From assembly GCA_951799405.1 (NCBI GenBank), contig OX637337.1, forward strand, positions 3,472,001 to 3,536,000: a stretch of DNA of 64,000 nucleotides, given 5' to 3'. The translations under genes were made by a program, and so were the position numbers. The notes under the pieces were generated by a model. That model saw only the letters and a program-made list of their open reading frames with translations. It searched no databases and had not been told where the DNA came from. This document shows, piece by piece, positions 1 to 9,846 of the stretch. Position 1 is the first letter of the stretch. Each line of letters starts with the position of its first letter. The stretch is from Agapetus fuscipes. Lineage: Eukaryota; Arthropoda; Insecta; Trichoptera; Glossosomatidae.

Positions 1-1560
1 ATACAATTGTGTACCGCCATTTTCATTTTCTTTGGTATCCTTTTATTCTTCGCTATTCTACCAAACGCTCCTATCACGCATCTTCCTTTGCTGGCACGCT
101 TCTCTAATTCTTTCGTCATCTTACCATTCGCCTCAAACTTACTTCCTAAATAGTCAAACTCATTCACTACTTCAACTTTTATTCCATTCAAATTAATTGT
201 AAGTTCCTCACATACTTCATTCCTGTCAAAAACTAATACTTTTGTCTTATTCGCATTTACTTTCAAGCTATTCTTACAAAATGCATCATTTAGTTTGGTT
301 AACATCGTTTGGAGTTCCTCCGCCGAGTCAGCTAAAACTATAGCATCATCAGCATAAAGAAGTACTCCAACTCTTGTTTCACCCACTTTCACTCCGCTCT
401 CTGATATTCCAGCTTCTTTTATGCAACTGTCCATGATTATATTAAACAACCATGGACTCATCACGCAGCCTTGCCTCACTCCCTTATATACATCAAACCA
501 GTCACTATATCTCCCATCCACTCTTACACATGCCGAACTATTTTCATAGATGGCACGTATCACATTCAGAAGATTATCATTCACACCGTACTTCCTGAGA
601 ACATTCCACAGCATACATCTGTCCACCGAGTCAAAGGCCCTCTCAAGATCTACGAATGCTGCGTAGACCACCCTCCCCACAGCCAGATGTTTTTCAACAA
701 TCTGTCTGAGAGTAAAGATTTGGTCCACACAACCTCGTCCTGGCATAAAGCCAGATTGAATATCAGAGACCCTGTGATCGGTGGCCATTCTCACTTTTTT
801 TATGACAATTTTGCATAAGACTTTCCCAGGTATACTAAGGAGACTAATGGGCCTGAAGTTACGGCAGTCTTTCTTGTCCCCTTTACCCTTGTAAATAGGG
901 ACAATGACCGCCTTTCTCCAGTCCATCGGTACTACCCTGTCTTTCATACACATCTTGCATAATTCAAACATCCACTCTACCACATATTCTCCTCCTGCCT
1001 TTAACATCTCAGCATTCAATCCATCCATACTTGCAGCCTTTCCATTCTTCAGCTCTTTTATGCTTGCTTTTATTTCCTCTTTCAAAATATCCTCATTACT
1101 TTCATTTGTAGGGTCACATTCATATAAATTTCTTTCACCCTGTCCTAATATTTCTTCAAAGTATTCTTTCCATCTATTACATACATCATCTTCATCCCAC
1201 AGCAAGACTCCCTGCGCATTCTTTATGCCCGGAGTTGTTGCTCCCACACTTTCGTTATTATTCCGAACCCAACTCCAGAACATTTTTTTGTTGGTGTGGA
1301 AGTCCTGCTGTGCCTTTTCATTATTTTTCTTCTCTAATTCCATCTTACTTTCATACACAAGCTTTTTAGTATTCATTTTTGCCCTTTTATACATCATTTC
1401 CAAATTTAAATTACCTTTATCTTTCAACCATCTCATATACGCTTCCTTCTTTTGCTCTACTGCTTCTTTCACTCCATCATTCCACCAGGCATCACCTTTT
1501 TTCTTACCAACATTTGTTTCTCCGCATGTCATCCTAGCAGAAGTAAGTAACATAGTAAGT
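1..1560 (-). CDS. LINE ORF2 reverse transcriptase, 5'-truncated, runs off window
   Basis: Read on the minus strand, one frame stays open from about 1560 to base 1 and continues out of the window. It begins inside the linker after the (missing) endonuclease, with the GDAWWNDGVKEAV motif near 1470-1490. Reverse transcriptase follows: WRKAVIVPIYKGKG and CRNFRPISLL (about 850-925), SGFMPGRGCVDQ (about 735-765), motif A FVDLERAFDSVD (about 625-660, catalytic Asp present), motif B GVRQGCVMSPWLF (about 450-485), the YADD catalytic box (about 345-360), and FDYLGSKF (about 145-163). The copy lacks its N-terminus, so it is a dead-on-arrival insertion. The absence of stops over about 520 codons suggests a young copy. 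Plus-strand ORFs here are shadows. The C-terminal fragments at 10.5, 12.8, 36.5, 54.5 and 63.6 kb could belong to the same LINE family. The clade is uncertain. Confidence 0.92.
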
Positions 1561-1787
1561 GAACTTATTAAAAGGAAGTGCTTATGGAAAATTCTACACT
1601 ACAGGATTTTCACTATTTTTTAGTGTTTTCTCTCGTAGAAAATAGGAAAAAGTTTCATTTATCTGAGAAACACATGTTAGCTTAAAATGTCACTTATTCA
1701 GTTTTACCTTTAAGGCAGCGATATACATATATTTAGATACCTACACACTAACATTGTAAACATCGCGTGAATCTCAAACGGAACACA

Positions 1788-1998
1788 AAACGCAACTAAG
1801 CAGCACATATCGTGCAACTTTTTACCGCGCTGTCCACGAAGGAGTAGTATTTGGCGTGTGGAACCATTTATTTCAGTTGAAGTGGGGTTTCTCAGCTACC
1901 GAGGAGGCTGATACTCATTTCTTGTAAAGGCTAAGTCTAAACCTTGCCGGTATTTTTATTTTGGGTTTGAAATAAGCACCGAAATGTAAAAGTAACCA
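1788..1998 (-). mobile_element. SINE-B, 5' head missing
   Basis: Reverse complement of the SINE-B body and 3' end: starts with CGCAACTAAGC (element terminus) and reaches GGGTTTGAAATAAGCACCGAAA, stopping before the tRNA-like head. An internal segment next to the ATTTATTT stretch is deleted. Confidence 0.8.
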
Positions 1999-2134
1999 TG
2001 ATTACTCACTCTGAGACGTGAAAGCACTTAGGCCCGGTATTTTCAACGTTAGTATCTGTGACTTTAAGCTCGTAAAAGACTACCCACACGTTTGACATAA
2101 GAGAGTCATTTCACGCAGTAATTTTACAGAAAAA

Positions 2135-2396
2135 AAAACGCAAACGCAACTAAGCTACACATATAGTGTAGCTCAGGCGCGTGCATAGGGGTTAGGCAAA
2201 TACATTTCAGAAAAAACATTTTCTCCCATTCCTTTAAAATAAATCATTTGAAATTGACTCAAGTGCTAACGATGGCTCGAATCGAACTTAAATTTTAACT
2301 TTTTAGAGTTGATTTGTAACCATATATTGCCTACCTATTAAGCGCATGTGCCTGTATAGGATGCACGCCCCAGGTGTAACTTTTTGCCTATTAGTC
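2135..2396 (-). mobile_element. SINE-B terminal fragment split by a hAT-like MITE
   Basis: CGCAACTAAGCTACACATATAGTGTA at 2150-2170 is the SINE-B end. The expected continuation (GTGTAACTT.TTGCC) resumes at 2374 after a 200-bp insertion. Sequence after about 2390 no longer matches SINE-B. Confidence 0.7.
2174..2373. mobile_element. hAT-like MITE with 8-bp TSD
   Basis: The ends are imperfect inverted repeats: CAGGCGCGTGCATAGG on the left, and CTGGGGCGTGCATCC read inward from the right. Flanking 8-mers GTGTAGCT (2166-2173) and GTGTAACT (2374-2381) differ at one base and are exactly the sequence interrupted in the SINE-B host. A CAG...GGCGTGCA terminus and an 8-bp TSD are hAT hallmarks. There is no coding capacity. 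Confidence 0.75.
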
Positions 2397-2552
2397 AAGG
2401 TAAACAAGTATTTCAGAATGTGGCCTTATCTTAAATAATTGAAATTAAATTAAAATTTAACTGATTTATTTATTTTGAATTGAATTTAATTAAACAAACG
2501 CACAGCGTCTCTATTGAGAGCTACAGCACATGACTCAAAACATGACATATTG

Positions 2553-2785
2553 TTTTTTTTTTTTTTTTTAAGAAATCCTGTGCGGGAGACTCCCTAGATT
2601 CTGAAGACTCTAGGGGTCTATGACACTTGTTGTAGTGCCGCAGAGGGGTACGAGCTTGGTCGTCGCTACAAAGCGCCAATACTCAAGCAAGACCCTAGTT
2701 GCTGTAAGGCTGGATGGACCTTTGGTGACCGGTCATTGGTAAAGGTTTTATGAATTTTTCAACCCAGCGCGCGAAGAGCACATTG
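2553..2785 (-). mobile_element. SINE-A2, 5'-truncated
   Basis: Begins with the poly-T (minus-strand poly-A tail), then the A2-specific end with GACTCCCTAGATTCT, and the shared body (GCAAGACC, GGCTGGATGGACC, GACCGGTCATTGG) up to CAACCCAGCG. The tRNA-like head is absent. Confidence 0.88.
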
Positions 2786-3127
2786 ATTGCAGTTGTTTTG
2801 AAAAAAAATCACAGTTAAAGTGAAAGAGTGCGTAGATTTTTTTTACCTACCTACTTTGGCCTCTACGGAGTGACCGCCCCTGGTTGTAGGTAAGTTTTGA
2901 GTGCGAAATACGTAAGGCACGCTGTAGGTACATACGCCATGGACGGATTCAGTCACGCAAGCCGGTCGTTACAGTCCACAGTCTCTCCCTTCAATGTAAC
3001 AACGAATCGCCTCGGAAATATAGACGATAATTGCATTCACTCAATTAAAAACAAATGAGTACCTACTTGTGTACCTGCGTACTTATATTATCTAGGTTTT
3101 TGGCAGTTACTTCGTGAAAGTTCATTT
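2786..3127. other. Unassigned AT-rich stretch
   Basis: No ORF, tRNA-like box or named repeat recognised. It contains lepidopteran-style TACCTACCTAC words at about 2845-2855. Confidence 0.5.
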
Positions 3128-3185
3128 TAATAGATTAAAATAAAAAACTTATTTGTTACAATTCACATGAGCTTTTATTATTTTT

Positions 3186-3236
3186 TAAACACTACCGGTT
3201 TCGGGAGAAGCAATACCTCCCATCTTCAGGTGTAAA
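3186..3236 (-). ncRNA. Putative hammerhead ribozyme, left arm
   Basis: Mirror image of the right-arm core, on the opposite strand. ACCGGT lies at 3194-3199 and TCTTCAG (complement of CTGAAGA) at about 3223-3229. All core bases and stems are identical to the partner. Confidence 0.72.
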
Positions 3237-3257
3237 TATAATATTTACACGTTTATA

Positions 3258-3308
3258 TTTACACCTGAAGATGGGAGGTATTGCTTCTCCCGAAACCGGT
3301 AGTGTTTA
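3258..3308 (+). ncRNA. Putative hammerhead ribozyme, right arm
   Basis: CTGAAGA at 3265-3271 fits CUGANGA. Stem II GGGAG/CTCCC follows with loop GTATTGCTT, then GAAA at 3292-3295. Stem III would be the self-complementary ACCGGT (3295-3300), with H17 = A3301, giving a GUA cleavage triplet. Stem I pairs ACAC (3261-3264) with GTGT (3302-3305). A stem III this short is typical of hammerheads in Penelope-like elements and retrozymes, which often act as dimers. Activity is not shown by sequence alone. Confidence 0.72.
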
Positions 3309-3509
3309 AAAAATAATAAAAGCTCATGTGAATTGTAACAAATAAGTTTTTTATTTTAATCTATTACCTGCGTACTTCCCTAAAAGTAAAAATCCATAAT
3401 ATTAAAATTAAATACATAAGAAAGATCCTGTACCTACCTAATGTTTCACCCTTTTTCGAAATGGATTCGGGACTATCAAAATTCCCTCGTCAATATGACG
3501 TCATCATCT

Positions 3510-3723
3510 ATGATCTAAGTTGCAATGGTATATTGGCATTTAACGCTCATATTCAAGCAGGCACATGCAAGTTCGCGCTGACACATGCTGCATGTGTACG
3601 TACACAATAAACTAGACCCCACATGGACATAAACATCTGCCGACTTTCCCTGAAACCTGAGTGGCATTGGCAAAAGTGAACCAACATGGGGGTCAACCTC
3701 ATACCAATCTATTAGTCAAGGAA
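3510..3723 (-). mobile_element. Family C copy
   Basis: Runs from GATCTAAGTTGCAATGG (3' end, pentamer tail reduced) to ATTAGTCAAGG (5' end). The internal landmarks TTCGCGCT, TGCATGTG, TTCCCTGAAACC and GGCAAAAGTGAACC are present. Confidence 0.85.
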
Positions 3724-3914
3724 AACCAATTTGAAAGTCAAATAAGAATAGTAAAAAAACGGATTCCTTACGATTGGGGGTAGATCTGCAATGCTGGCGG
3801 CAGAAGGCTTTTGAATTTGAAAATTTCATTTGAATTGACATTTTGAGTTTTTTTTTCATTTAGGTATGGTTTGTTTTATTTAGTTACGTGTCTGAAATAT
3901 GTTATTTGAGCTAC

Positions 3915-4384
3915 TTGACTTAACGATTGGTATGAGGCTGACCACCCATACATTAAAAATTATATCAACTTCCCTAATGCTTCCCTTGATTCAGTGAAAA
4001 GAGATAGGAGTTACAGGGTTACAGTACACATCAAGCATGTGTAAGCGCAAACTAAGCTACATTTCGTCAACTTAGTGCTTGTTTGTCTTTGTCTATAAGA
4101 GGTAATTTAAGATGAGCAATGTTTGTATGTGTACTGGACCAATGTGTCTTATGAAAACTGGAAATTGATTTTAAAAATATTTAAAACAACTCTCACATTA
4201 TCGTGTTTTACGTTTTTTTCTTAGCTCAGATTGTGCAGAATGTGATTCTTTAGACAATTTAATTGAAAGGTCATCTTTGAATTAAATTTTAGATAAGCAA
4301 CACAAGCACTGAGGGGACGATGTGTCTGCTTGTGGGCACTGGGCATGCATTTAATATGACTCTTACACGTAAATATATATTTGT
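3915..4384 (+). mobile_element. Family C copy split by MITE G
   Basis: The 5' part (TTGACTTAACGATTGGTATGAGG...) ends at about 4064. The 3' part resumes at about 4320 with TGTGTCTGCTTGTGGGCA...GCATTTAATATG. The gap is a MITE G. Confidence 0.75.
4065..4319 (+). mobile_element. MITE G inside a family C copy
   Basis: Left end CGTCAACTTAGTGCTTGTTTG and right end CAAGCACTGAGGGGACG form terminal inverted repeats. The interior GTACTGGACCAATGTGTCTTA recurs at 17.2, 17.8, 30.1 and 34.6 kb. No ORF of its own. Confidence 0.75.
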
Positions 4385-4599
4385 AGTTCCTTGACTCGTA
4401 GGTTGGTATGAGACTGACCACCCATATTGTTAAAAATGGTTCACTTTGCCTATGTAACCCCTGTTTCAGGGAAGGTCGAAGTTGCAGGGTTTATGCTCAT
4501 TGGAGGTAAGTACACATTCAGTATTTGTAAGCGCGAACCTACACGTGTCTGTTTGTGGGCATGCATTTGATATGAGTTTTGAATGCAGATAATAGATAA
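4385..4599 (+). mobile_element. Family C copy
   Basis: Complete 5' start (TTCCTTGACTCGTAGGTTGG). It ends at GATAATAGATAATA without reaching the usual TTGCAACTTAG terminus. Confidence 0.85.
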
Positions 4600-4838
4600 T
4601 AACGGCTGACCACCCATGCTGTAAAAATGGTTCACTTTGCCGATGCCCCCCCTTTCTCAGGGAAGGACGGCAAGAGTTGCAGGGTGTATGTCCATTTGAG
4701 ATTTGTTTTTTATTTTGTAGGTTCACATGAGGCATGTGCAAGCGCGAACTTGTACGTGTCTGGTTGTGAGAATGCATGTACTGTGAATCTCCAATGTAAC
4801 ATATCTTTGCAACTTAGATTAGATTAGATTAGATAATA
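4600..4838 (+). mobile_element. Family C copy, slightly 5'-truncated
   Basis: Starts at GGCTGACCACCC directly behind the previous copy, head to tail, and ends TTGCAACTTAGATTAGATTAG, a clear (GATTA)n tail. Confidence 0.88.
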
Positions 4839-5264
4839 GAGATTATAGATAGACAATTATTATACTTCTCCTTCGTAGAGTTTTTTGTACTTTTCATACA
4901 AATAATGATAAAGGTATTTAAAAATCCGATATTCTCAGTGCACTTTCTTTGTATGAAGGCAAGTGCTAATCGATGGGATTAAAAATGAAAGGACATTGAT
5001 CCTTACGACAATAATGCATAAGGTCTCTTTCCGCACCGCACTGTCTTACTGTACTTAATTACATGTGTTTACTAAGTCACTTATCGTTCAATTTACTTAG
5101 TAAGTAATGCAGCGTGAAACAAAGACTCGAACCCGGGGCATTCCATCTGAAGGTTTGACTCATCAAACAGGCAACCATTTCTGAGAAAGTCTTGGTCATT
5201 TTGTCCGGCTAACAAGATGTAAAAATGGTAATTAAAAAACAAGGAAAAACGACATTGAATTAAA
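4839..5264. other. Unassigned; one decayed tRNA-like B box
   Basis: No gene seen. GACTCGAACCCGGGGC at about 5133-5148 is a minus-strand tRNA-like B-box region, probably a decayed SINE head. Confidence 0.45.
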
Positions 5265-5269
5265 TCTAT

Positions 5270-5500
5270 CTATAATCTAAGTTGCAAAGATATGTTAACA
5301 TTTAAGGTTCATATTAAATGCATGCCCACAGACAGACACAAATAGGTTCACGCCTACTCATTCTGCATGTGTGCATAAAAATAATCAAAACCTCAAATTA
5401 ACATAAACCTTGCAACTCCTGCCGCCTTTCCCTGTAACCGGGGTTGGCATTGGCAAATGTGAACCAATTTTTACAGCAAGGGGTTCAGTCAGTACTTTAA
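5270..5500 (-). mobile_element. Family C copy
   Basis: ATAATCTAAGTTGCAAAG to the TTTTTACAGCA..GGG end. The 5' terminal CCTTGACTTATAGG part is lost where SINE-B begins. Confidence 0.85.
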
Positions 5501-5504
5501 AAAG

Positions 5505-5833
5505 TCCGGTCTATAGCTCAGTCGGTAGAGTGCTTGCATTCCGAGAGTTTGGGATCGAATCCCACCGAGGTTGTCACAAATGATTTCCCGTTTCGATGTT
5601 TATTTAAAACGAATCCAAAATAAAATACCCGCAAGGCTTACTTAGCCTTCACAATAAATTAGTACCGGACCTCTCGGGAGCTGGGAACCCCGAATTCAAC
5701 TGAAGTGGTCGGCGTAATGCCGGTCCCCATTCCTGTCAAAAAAATTGGTTCCACTCGCCATATGCGAAATCCTTCGGGGAAAACGCGGCATAAAGTTACA
5801 CTATATGTGTAGCTTAGTTGCGTTGCGTTGTTT
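5505..5833 (+). mobile_element. SINE-B, full length
   Basis: Head GGTCTATAGCTCAGTCGG (A box), GGGATCGAATCCCACCG (B box), then the body with TCACAATAAATTAGTACCG and CAACTGAAGTGG, and the 3' end TGTGTAGCTTAGTTGCGTTG. It is a tRNA-derived SINE, not a tRNA gene: the anticodon arm is degenerate. Confidence 0.9.
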
Positions 5834-5916
5834 ATTTATATCTTTAGGTACTAAAAAGTTGTCGTAAGGTTGACAAACAAAGAAAATCCATCATTCAAAG
5901 TCATATTTATATCATG

Positions 5917-6222
5917 TCCGGTCGATTACTCAGTTGTTAGAGCGCTGGGCTTTGATCCCGACCAAAAGTGTCAAATACGATTTCCCATTTTAGTGTTAAT
6001 TTCGAACCAAAATAAAAATACCGGCAAGGCTCACTCAGCCTTCGGAAAAAATGAGACCCTGCCCTTTTCGGGAGCAGGGAAAGCTCCACATCAAATGAAC
6101 TGATTGGTGTAAAGTTAACTCCCTGAAGCATGAAAATAAATAGATCCCACTCGCTACATGCAACCTTTTCGGAGACAACGCGGCGAGAAGTTGCATATAT
6201 GTGTAGCTTAGTTGCGTTGCGA
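5917..6222 (+). mobile_element. SINE-B, diverged, with damaged head
   Basis: GGTCGATTACTCAGTTGTTAG is present, but the segment between the boxes is shortened and the B box reads TTTGATCCCGACC. Body and TGTGTAGCTTAGTTGCGTTGCG end are intact. Confidence 0.85.
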
Positions 6223-6289
6223 TAAGCGACAAGAGTTGCAGAGCTCATTAACGGCTTAGATTATCTCAATGTTATGTTTCTTTTCAAAT

Positions 6290-6960
6290 TAGTTTAGGTT
6301 TATAAGAGGTTGATTAACCGCATTGTTAAAAAAAATAGTTCACTTGCCAATGTCATGCTTGTTTCAGGGACAGGTGGCAATAGTTGTGGAGTTGTTTACG
6401 GATATTATTTACGCACTTAAATAGTCTAAAAGGATCGGATTTATTGGTTGGTATGAGGCTGACCACCTATAGATATCTATTGTAAATAATGCACCACTGC
6501 AAATGTCATCTCCATTTCAGGAATGTCTGCTAAGAACCTTGTATGATATGTTGATTTTGTATGAGACTGATCAATCAGCATCTATAACCTAAGTCGCAAA
6601 GATATATTGATCTTGCACCTTCTGAAAACGGGGTGGCATTGGCAAAATGAAACCAAGTTTTTACAGCATGGGGTCAGACTCATACCAACTTATTAGTCCA
6701 TCTATCTATGTAGAATATAAGTTGCTAAGATATATTGACATTTGAGGATTGTATTTAATGCACGCCCACAGGCAGACACGTGTGAGTTTGCGCTTATACA
6801 TGCTGCATATGTGCTAACAATAAACAACAAACCTCACTTGAACATAAACCTTACAACTCCTGCTACATTTCTCAGAAACCGGAGTGCCATTGGCAACACT
6901 GAACCAAGTTTTTACATCATGGGGGTCAGCCTCATACCTACCTATTATTCAAGGAACTAA
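6290..6960. repeat. Cluster of four family C fragments
   Basis: Plus-strand pieces at about 6300-6400 and 6450-6545 (GGTTGGTATGAGGCTGACCACC). Minus-strand pieces at about 6583-6705 and 6706-6958 (TATAAGTTGCTAAGATATATTGACATT ... CATACCTACCTATTATTCAAGG). Both orientations abut, giving local inverted repeats. Confidence 0.8.
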
Positions 6961-8167
6961 TTTCGATAAATCATAATGCAAAAAACTTTTCTTGCTAATC
7001 AAACAAATGCCATCACTGTTTCAGATAAAGGTGGCAATAGTTGAAATGTTGAATTACCTACTTACAATAAAGATAAACCCTGCAACTTTTGTCGCTCTTC
7101 TATGCAACAGGGGTGACATTGATAATTGTTTTGAACTAAGAAGTAAGGCTGTTACAATCTCAATTGATAAAAAATATGTTCTAAGATAATGAATGACAAT
7201 GGAAACTATAATTTTTTTGTCATTAAATAAAAATCTGAATTAAATTTCATCTAGGTATTATATTTGATACAATATTTTATTCAAAGAGGTCGGAACATTT
7301 TTCAATGGGAAACTTTTTCTCGGCGAGCAAACGCCAGCCTTGTATGGGACTGCCGTCCTTAGCAAGCTTTAAAAAAATATTTGTATGCCTTTTCCCTAGC
7401 AACCCGGCCGCGCGAAGACACAACATTGTCTATGTCAATTCAAGTGCGAAACCTTACTGTCAAGAATTAAAACAATCAATTTTTAATGCAGATTTAAGAG
7501 AATAAAAAGGATAAATGGATTTTTATGAATTCGAAATGATTTGGTAAAATGATTTCAAATTTCCCTTTTAAATTGAAAGAAGATAGTATACTATCTGGGT
7601 AGGTATAAACATGGACACATAAAGGTCTAGAAAAAGGATCAGGGTTTTCTTTCAGAACAAAAAAAAACTTAAAGAAAAAATATCCTTAAATTCTTACGCT
7701 GCTGAATTTTCAATGTCACAAAAATATAGTATTTTTTTTTTCTAGTTATTTAAGGATTAAATGGGATGATGTACGTACTTGTATCATGTGGTCTTTGGAT
7801 GTGGCATAATCCTCAATGGCCGATGGCACTCAAAAAAACAAAAAAAATAAAACAAAAGTGTTCACTTAGCACGTGGGCACACACGTCAGGCGACCGCGGA
7901 ACGCAGAACGCGACTGGAACAAGACAGACATATAGAGCGACGCCTGACAGTGCGAGGGAGACGCAGCGCGCCGGGAAAAGCGTGGGAGGGAGCGCGATGG
8001 AAATACACACAAAATATTTCAAAAAAAGAATGGAAATTTACCGATACTGTTTCGGATAACGCGTGTGGAGATGCGCGGATGGTGAATCGTACGAAAGTCG
8101 AGCAAAATGTTAATTTAACAAAAAAAATACTTCGTTTAAAATATAATCAACATCCAAATGAACCAAG
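6961..8167. other. Unassigned, with decayed C pieces and a GC-rich island
   Basis: Weak C-like pieces lie at about 7015-7040 and 7070-7125. CCTAGCAACCCGGCCGCGC at about 7394-7413 (minus) matches a motif also at 8.55, 23.75 and 52.35 kb. Bases 7850-8020 are unusually GC-rich for this window and carry the inverted pair GTCAGGCG/CGCCTGAC. The short ORFs in the island have no recognisable domain. Confidence 0.5.
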
Positions 8168-8400
8168 CAAATATATAGATACCAATTAACATTTAAAATC
8201 TATATTAAATGCATGCTCATAAACAGATACGTGTGGGTAAGTTCGCGCTAACAAATGCTGCATGTATCCAAAACCCTCAAACGAACATAAACCCTGCAAC
8301 TTTTGCCGACCTTCCATGAATCAGGGGGACATTGGTAAAGGGAACCTTCTTTTACAGCGTGGTCAGTCTCATACCAACCTATAAGTAAGTCAGGGAATCG
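8168..8400 (-). mobile_element. Family C copy
   Basis: Body GCATGCTCATAAACAG...TTCGCGCTAACAAATGCTGCATG...CTTCCATGAATCAGGG, and 5' end CATACCAACCTATAAGT. Confidence 0.82.
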
Positions 8401-8540
8401 TAGGTACCTACCTACTTTAATTCATCTTATTTGAATGTAGGTAGGTATCCTGAAAAACGAAAATTTTATAAAAAAATCAAAAACGCATCGGCACTTAGGT
8501 ACATTGAGGTTTGCCGTGACTTGGCATTGACAATATTGTG

Positions 8541-8797
8541 TCGTCACCCGGCCGGGTTGCTAAGGAAAAGGCGTACAAATATTTTACTATTGGTTGTTCC
8601 AAATTCAAATATGTTCCAACCTCATTGTTGGAACATATTTTGTTCCGCGTGAAGTTGAATGATAAAGAAGCCCATAGTAGACATGGGCGAAACGTTCGTA
8701 AGCTCCAGCTCCCACAGACCACGGCAAAAGATCCCGGAAAACATCACTCCAGCATCATCGGACGGCCGTGTAAGCCTAAAACTCTGATTCAAATTTG
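8541..8797 (+). mobile_element. Element with decayed hammerhead core
   Basis: Contains GAAGCCCAT...ATGGGCGAAACGTTC (8667-8696): stem II and GAAAC survive, but the CTGA part of CUGANGA reads ATAA. The downstream CTCCAGCTCCCACAGACCAC and GGCCGTGTAAGCCTAAAAC are shared with copies at 30.3 and 48.6 kb. The upstream CCGGCCGGGTTGCTAAGG is a separately dispersed motif. Confidence 0.65.
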
Positions 8798-8857
8798 GTA
8801 TCTTCACACATGTTGGTATTAAGTAAGTAGGTACCTATAAGTTTCATTAGTACCTTC

Positions 8858-8925
8858 CTAGGGCTCTTGAGGTGTGATTCACACGAAAAATGTGCTCACC
8901 AAATATAACAAATAAAAATTAAATG
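8858..8925 (+). mobile_element. SINE-A1 3'-end fragment
   Basis: GGGCTCTTGAGGTGTGATTCACAC to CTCACCAAATA only. It faces the next copy tail to tail. Confidence 0.8.
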
Positions 8926-8929
8926 AAAT

Positions 8930-9226
8930 TGGGTTCACTTATTTGGTGAGCGCTATTTTTGTGTGTATCACACCTCAAGAGCCCTTTGCGAGCTTGGTGG
9001 TAGCTGTAGGAAGCGCCAGTTCTCAAATAAGACCCAGCTGCTGTAAGGCTGGATGGGCCTTTAGTGACCGGTCTTTGGTAAAGGTAGGTATATGAATTTT
9101 TCACCAAGCAAAGAGCATATCTGAAAATATAAATTGTTATATTTTTGTGTGCTCCGCCGGGATTCGAACCCACAACGTTCCATTTACGAGTCCGAAGTGT
9201 TACCACTGGACTTCTGACTAACTTCC
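8930..9226 (-). mobile_element. SINE-A1, full length
   Basis: Tail GTTCACTTATTTGGTGAGCGC, body GGCTGGATGGGCC and GACCGGTCTTTGG, head GCTCCGCCGGGATTCGAACC with the complement of the A box near 9205-9222. Forms an inverted pair with the preceding fragment. Confidence 0.9.
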
Positions 9227-9239
9227 TAATATTCATTTC

Positions 9240-9840
9240 TTTATTTTATCTGATTTTACCAAACTACGCTGATAGGTCGTAAAATAAAGCATTCAAAAGT
9301 GAAGGAAACAAAGCAACGATTACTGAGGTTCTTTTTGTTTAAAAATATACTTAAATAGTTATGTTATATGTAGACATCTACTAAAACATAGTTTAAATAA
9401 ATAAATTTATTTATTTTATTTGACTCAAGGCGTGATCGAGTCACCAATTAAGAAGTCCTCTAAGTCATGAATACAGGAAAGAAATAGGTAGATAGGTATT
9501 AGGAGAAAAAAAAATCGGTGTCGTGGATAGGTAATAAATCTACGGCATTAGTTTAACAAAAGCACCAAATCCCTATTAAAAACTATTAAAAAATATAGAA
9601 TCATGATTCTTTTCAATCTTCGATAGAAGTGGAACATAAAGAGGTAGATGAAAATTTTGTCGGGATTTTCTTGGTAAGAGCGAGACAGAACGATTTCGTG
9701 TGACATTGGTCCAATGTGGGCGAATGACAAGAAAGAATAAAGAGAGACGACGCTAGAGCTGGGAGGATGCGGGATTATAGCGAGTGCGAACGAGACAAAA
9801 CGCTGGGTGTCGCTTTGTCGCATGTGTCACGGCCCATATA
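9240..9840. other. Unassigned
   Basis: AT-rich, no gene recognised. Bases 9690-9830 are more GC-rich and contain GAGTGCGAACGAGAC, a word type echoed in the 7.95 and 11.95 kb GC-rich islands. Confidence 0.45.
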
Positions 9841-9846
9841 AATAAA

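Larger units (their letters stand above)
3128..3366. mobile_element. Near-perfect 239-bp palindrome with hammerhead core in each arm
   Basis: Bases 3128-3240 reappear as their reverse complement at about 3254-3366, with a short AT-rich centre near 3247. Each arm carries, read outward, CTGAAGA, a GGGAG/CTCCC stem, GAAA and ACCGGTA, which is a hammerhead ribozyme core. The outer sequence (GTTTAAAAAATAATAAAAG) resembles that beside the other hammerhead at 60.8 kb. Inverted duplication of one short retroelement fragment is the simplest origin. Confidence 0.88.

Noticed and set aside
904..1623. 239-codon plus-strand ORF
   Set aside because: It is the antisense of the LINE reverse-transcriptase frame, which has all RT motifs on the minus strand. 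The plus-strand translation is low-complexity Ser/Phe/Leu.
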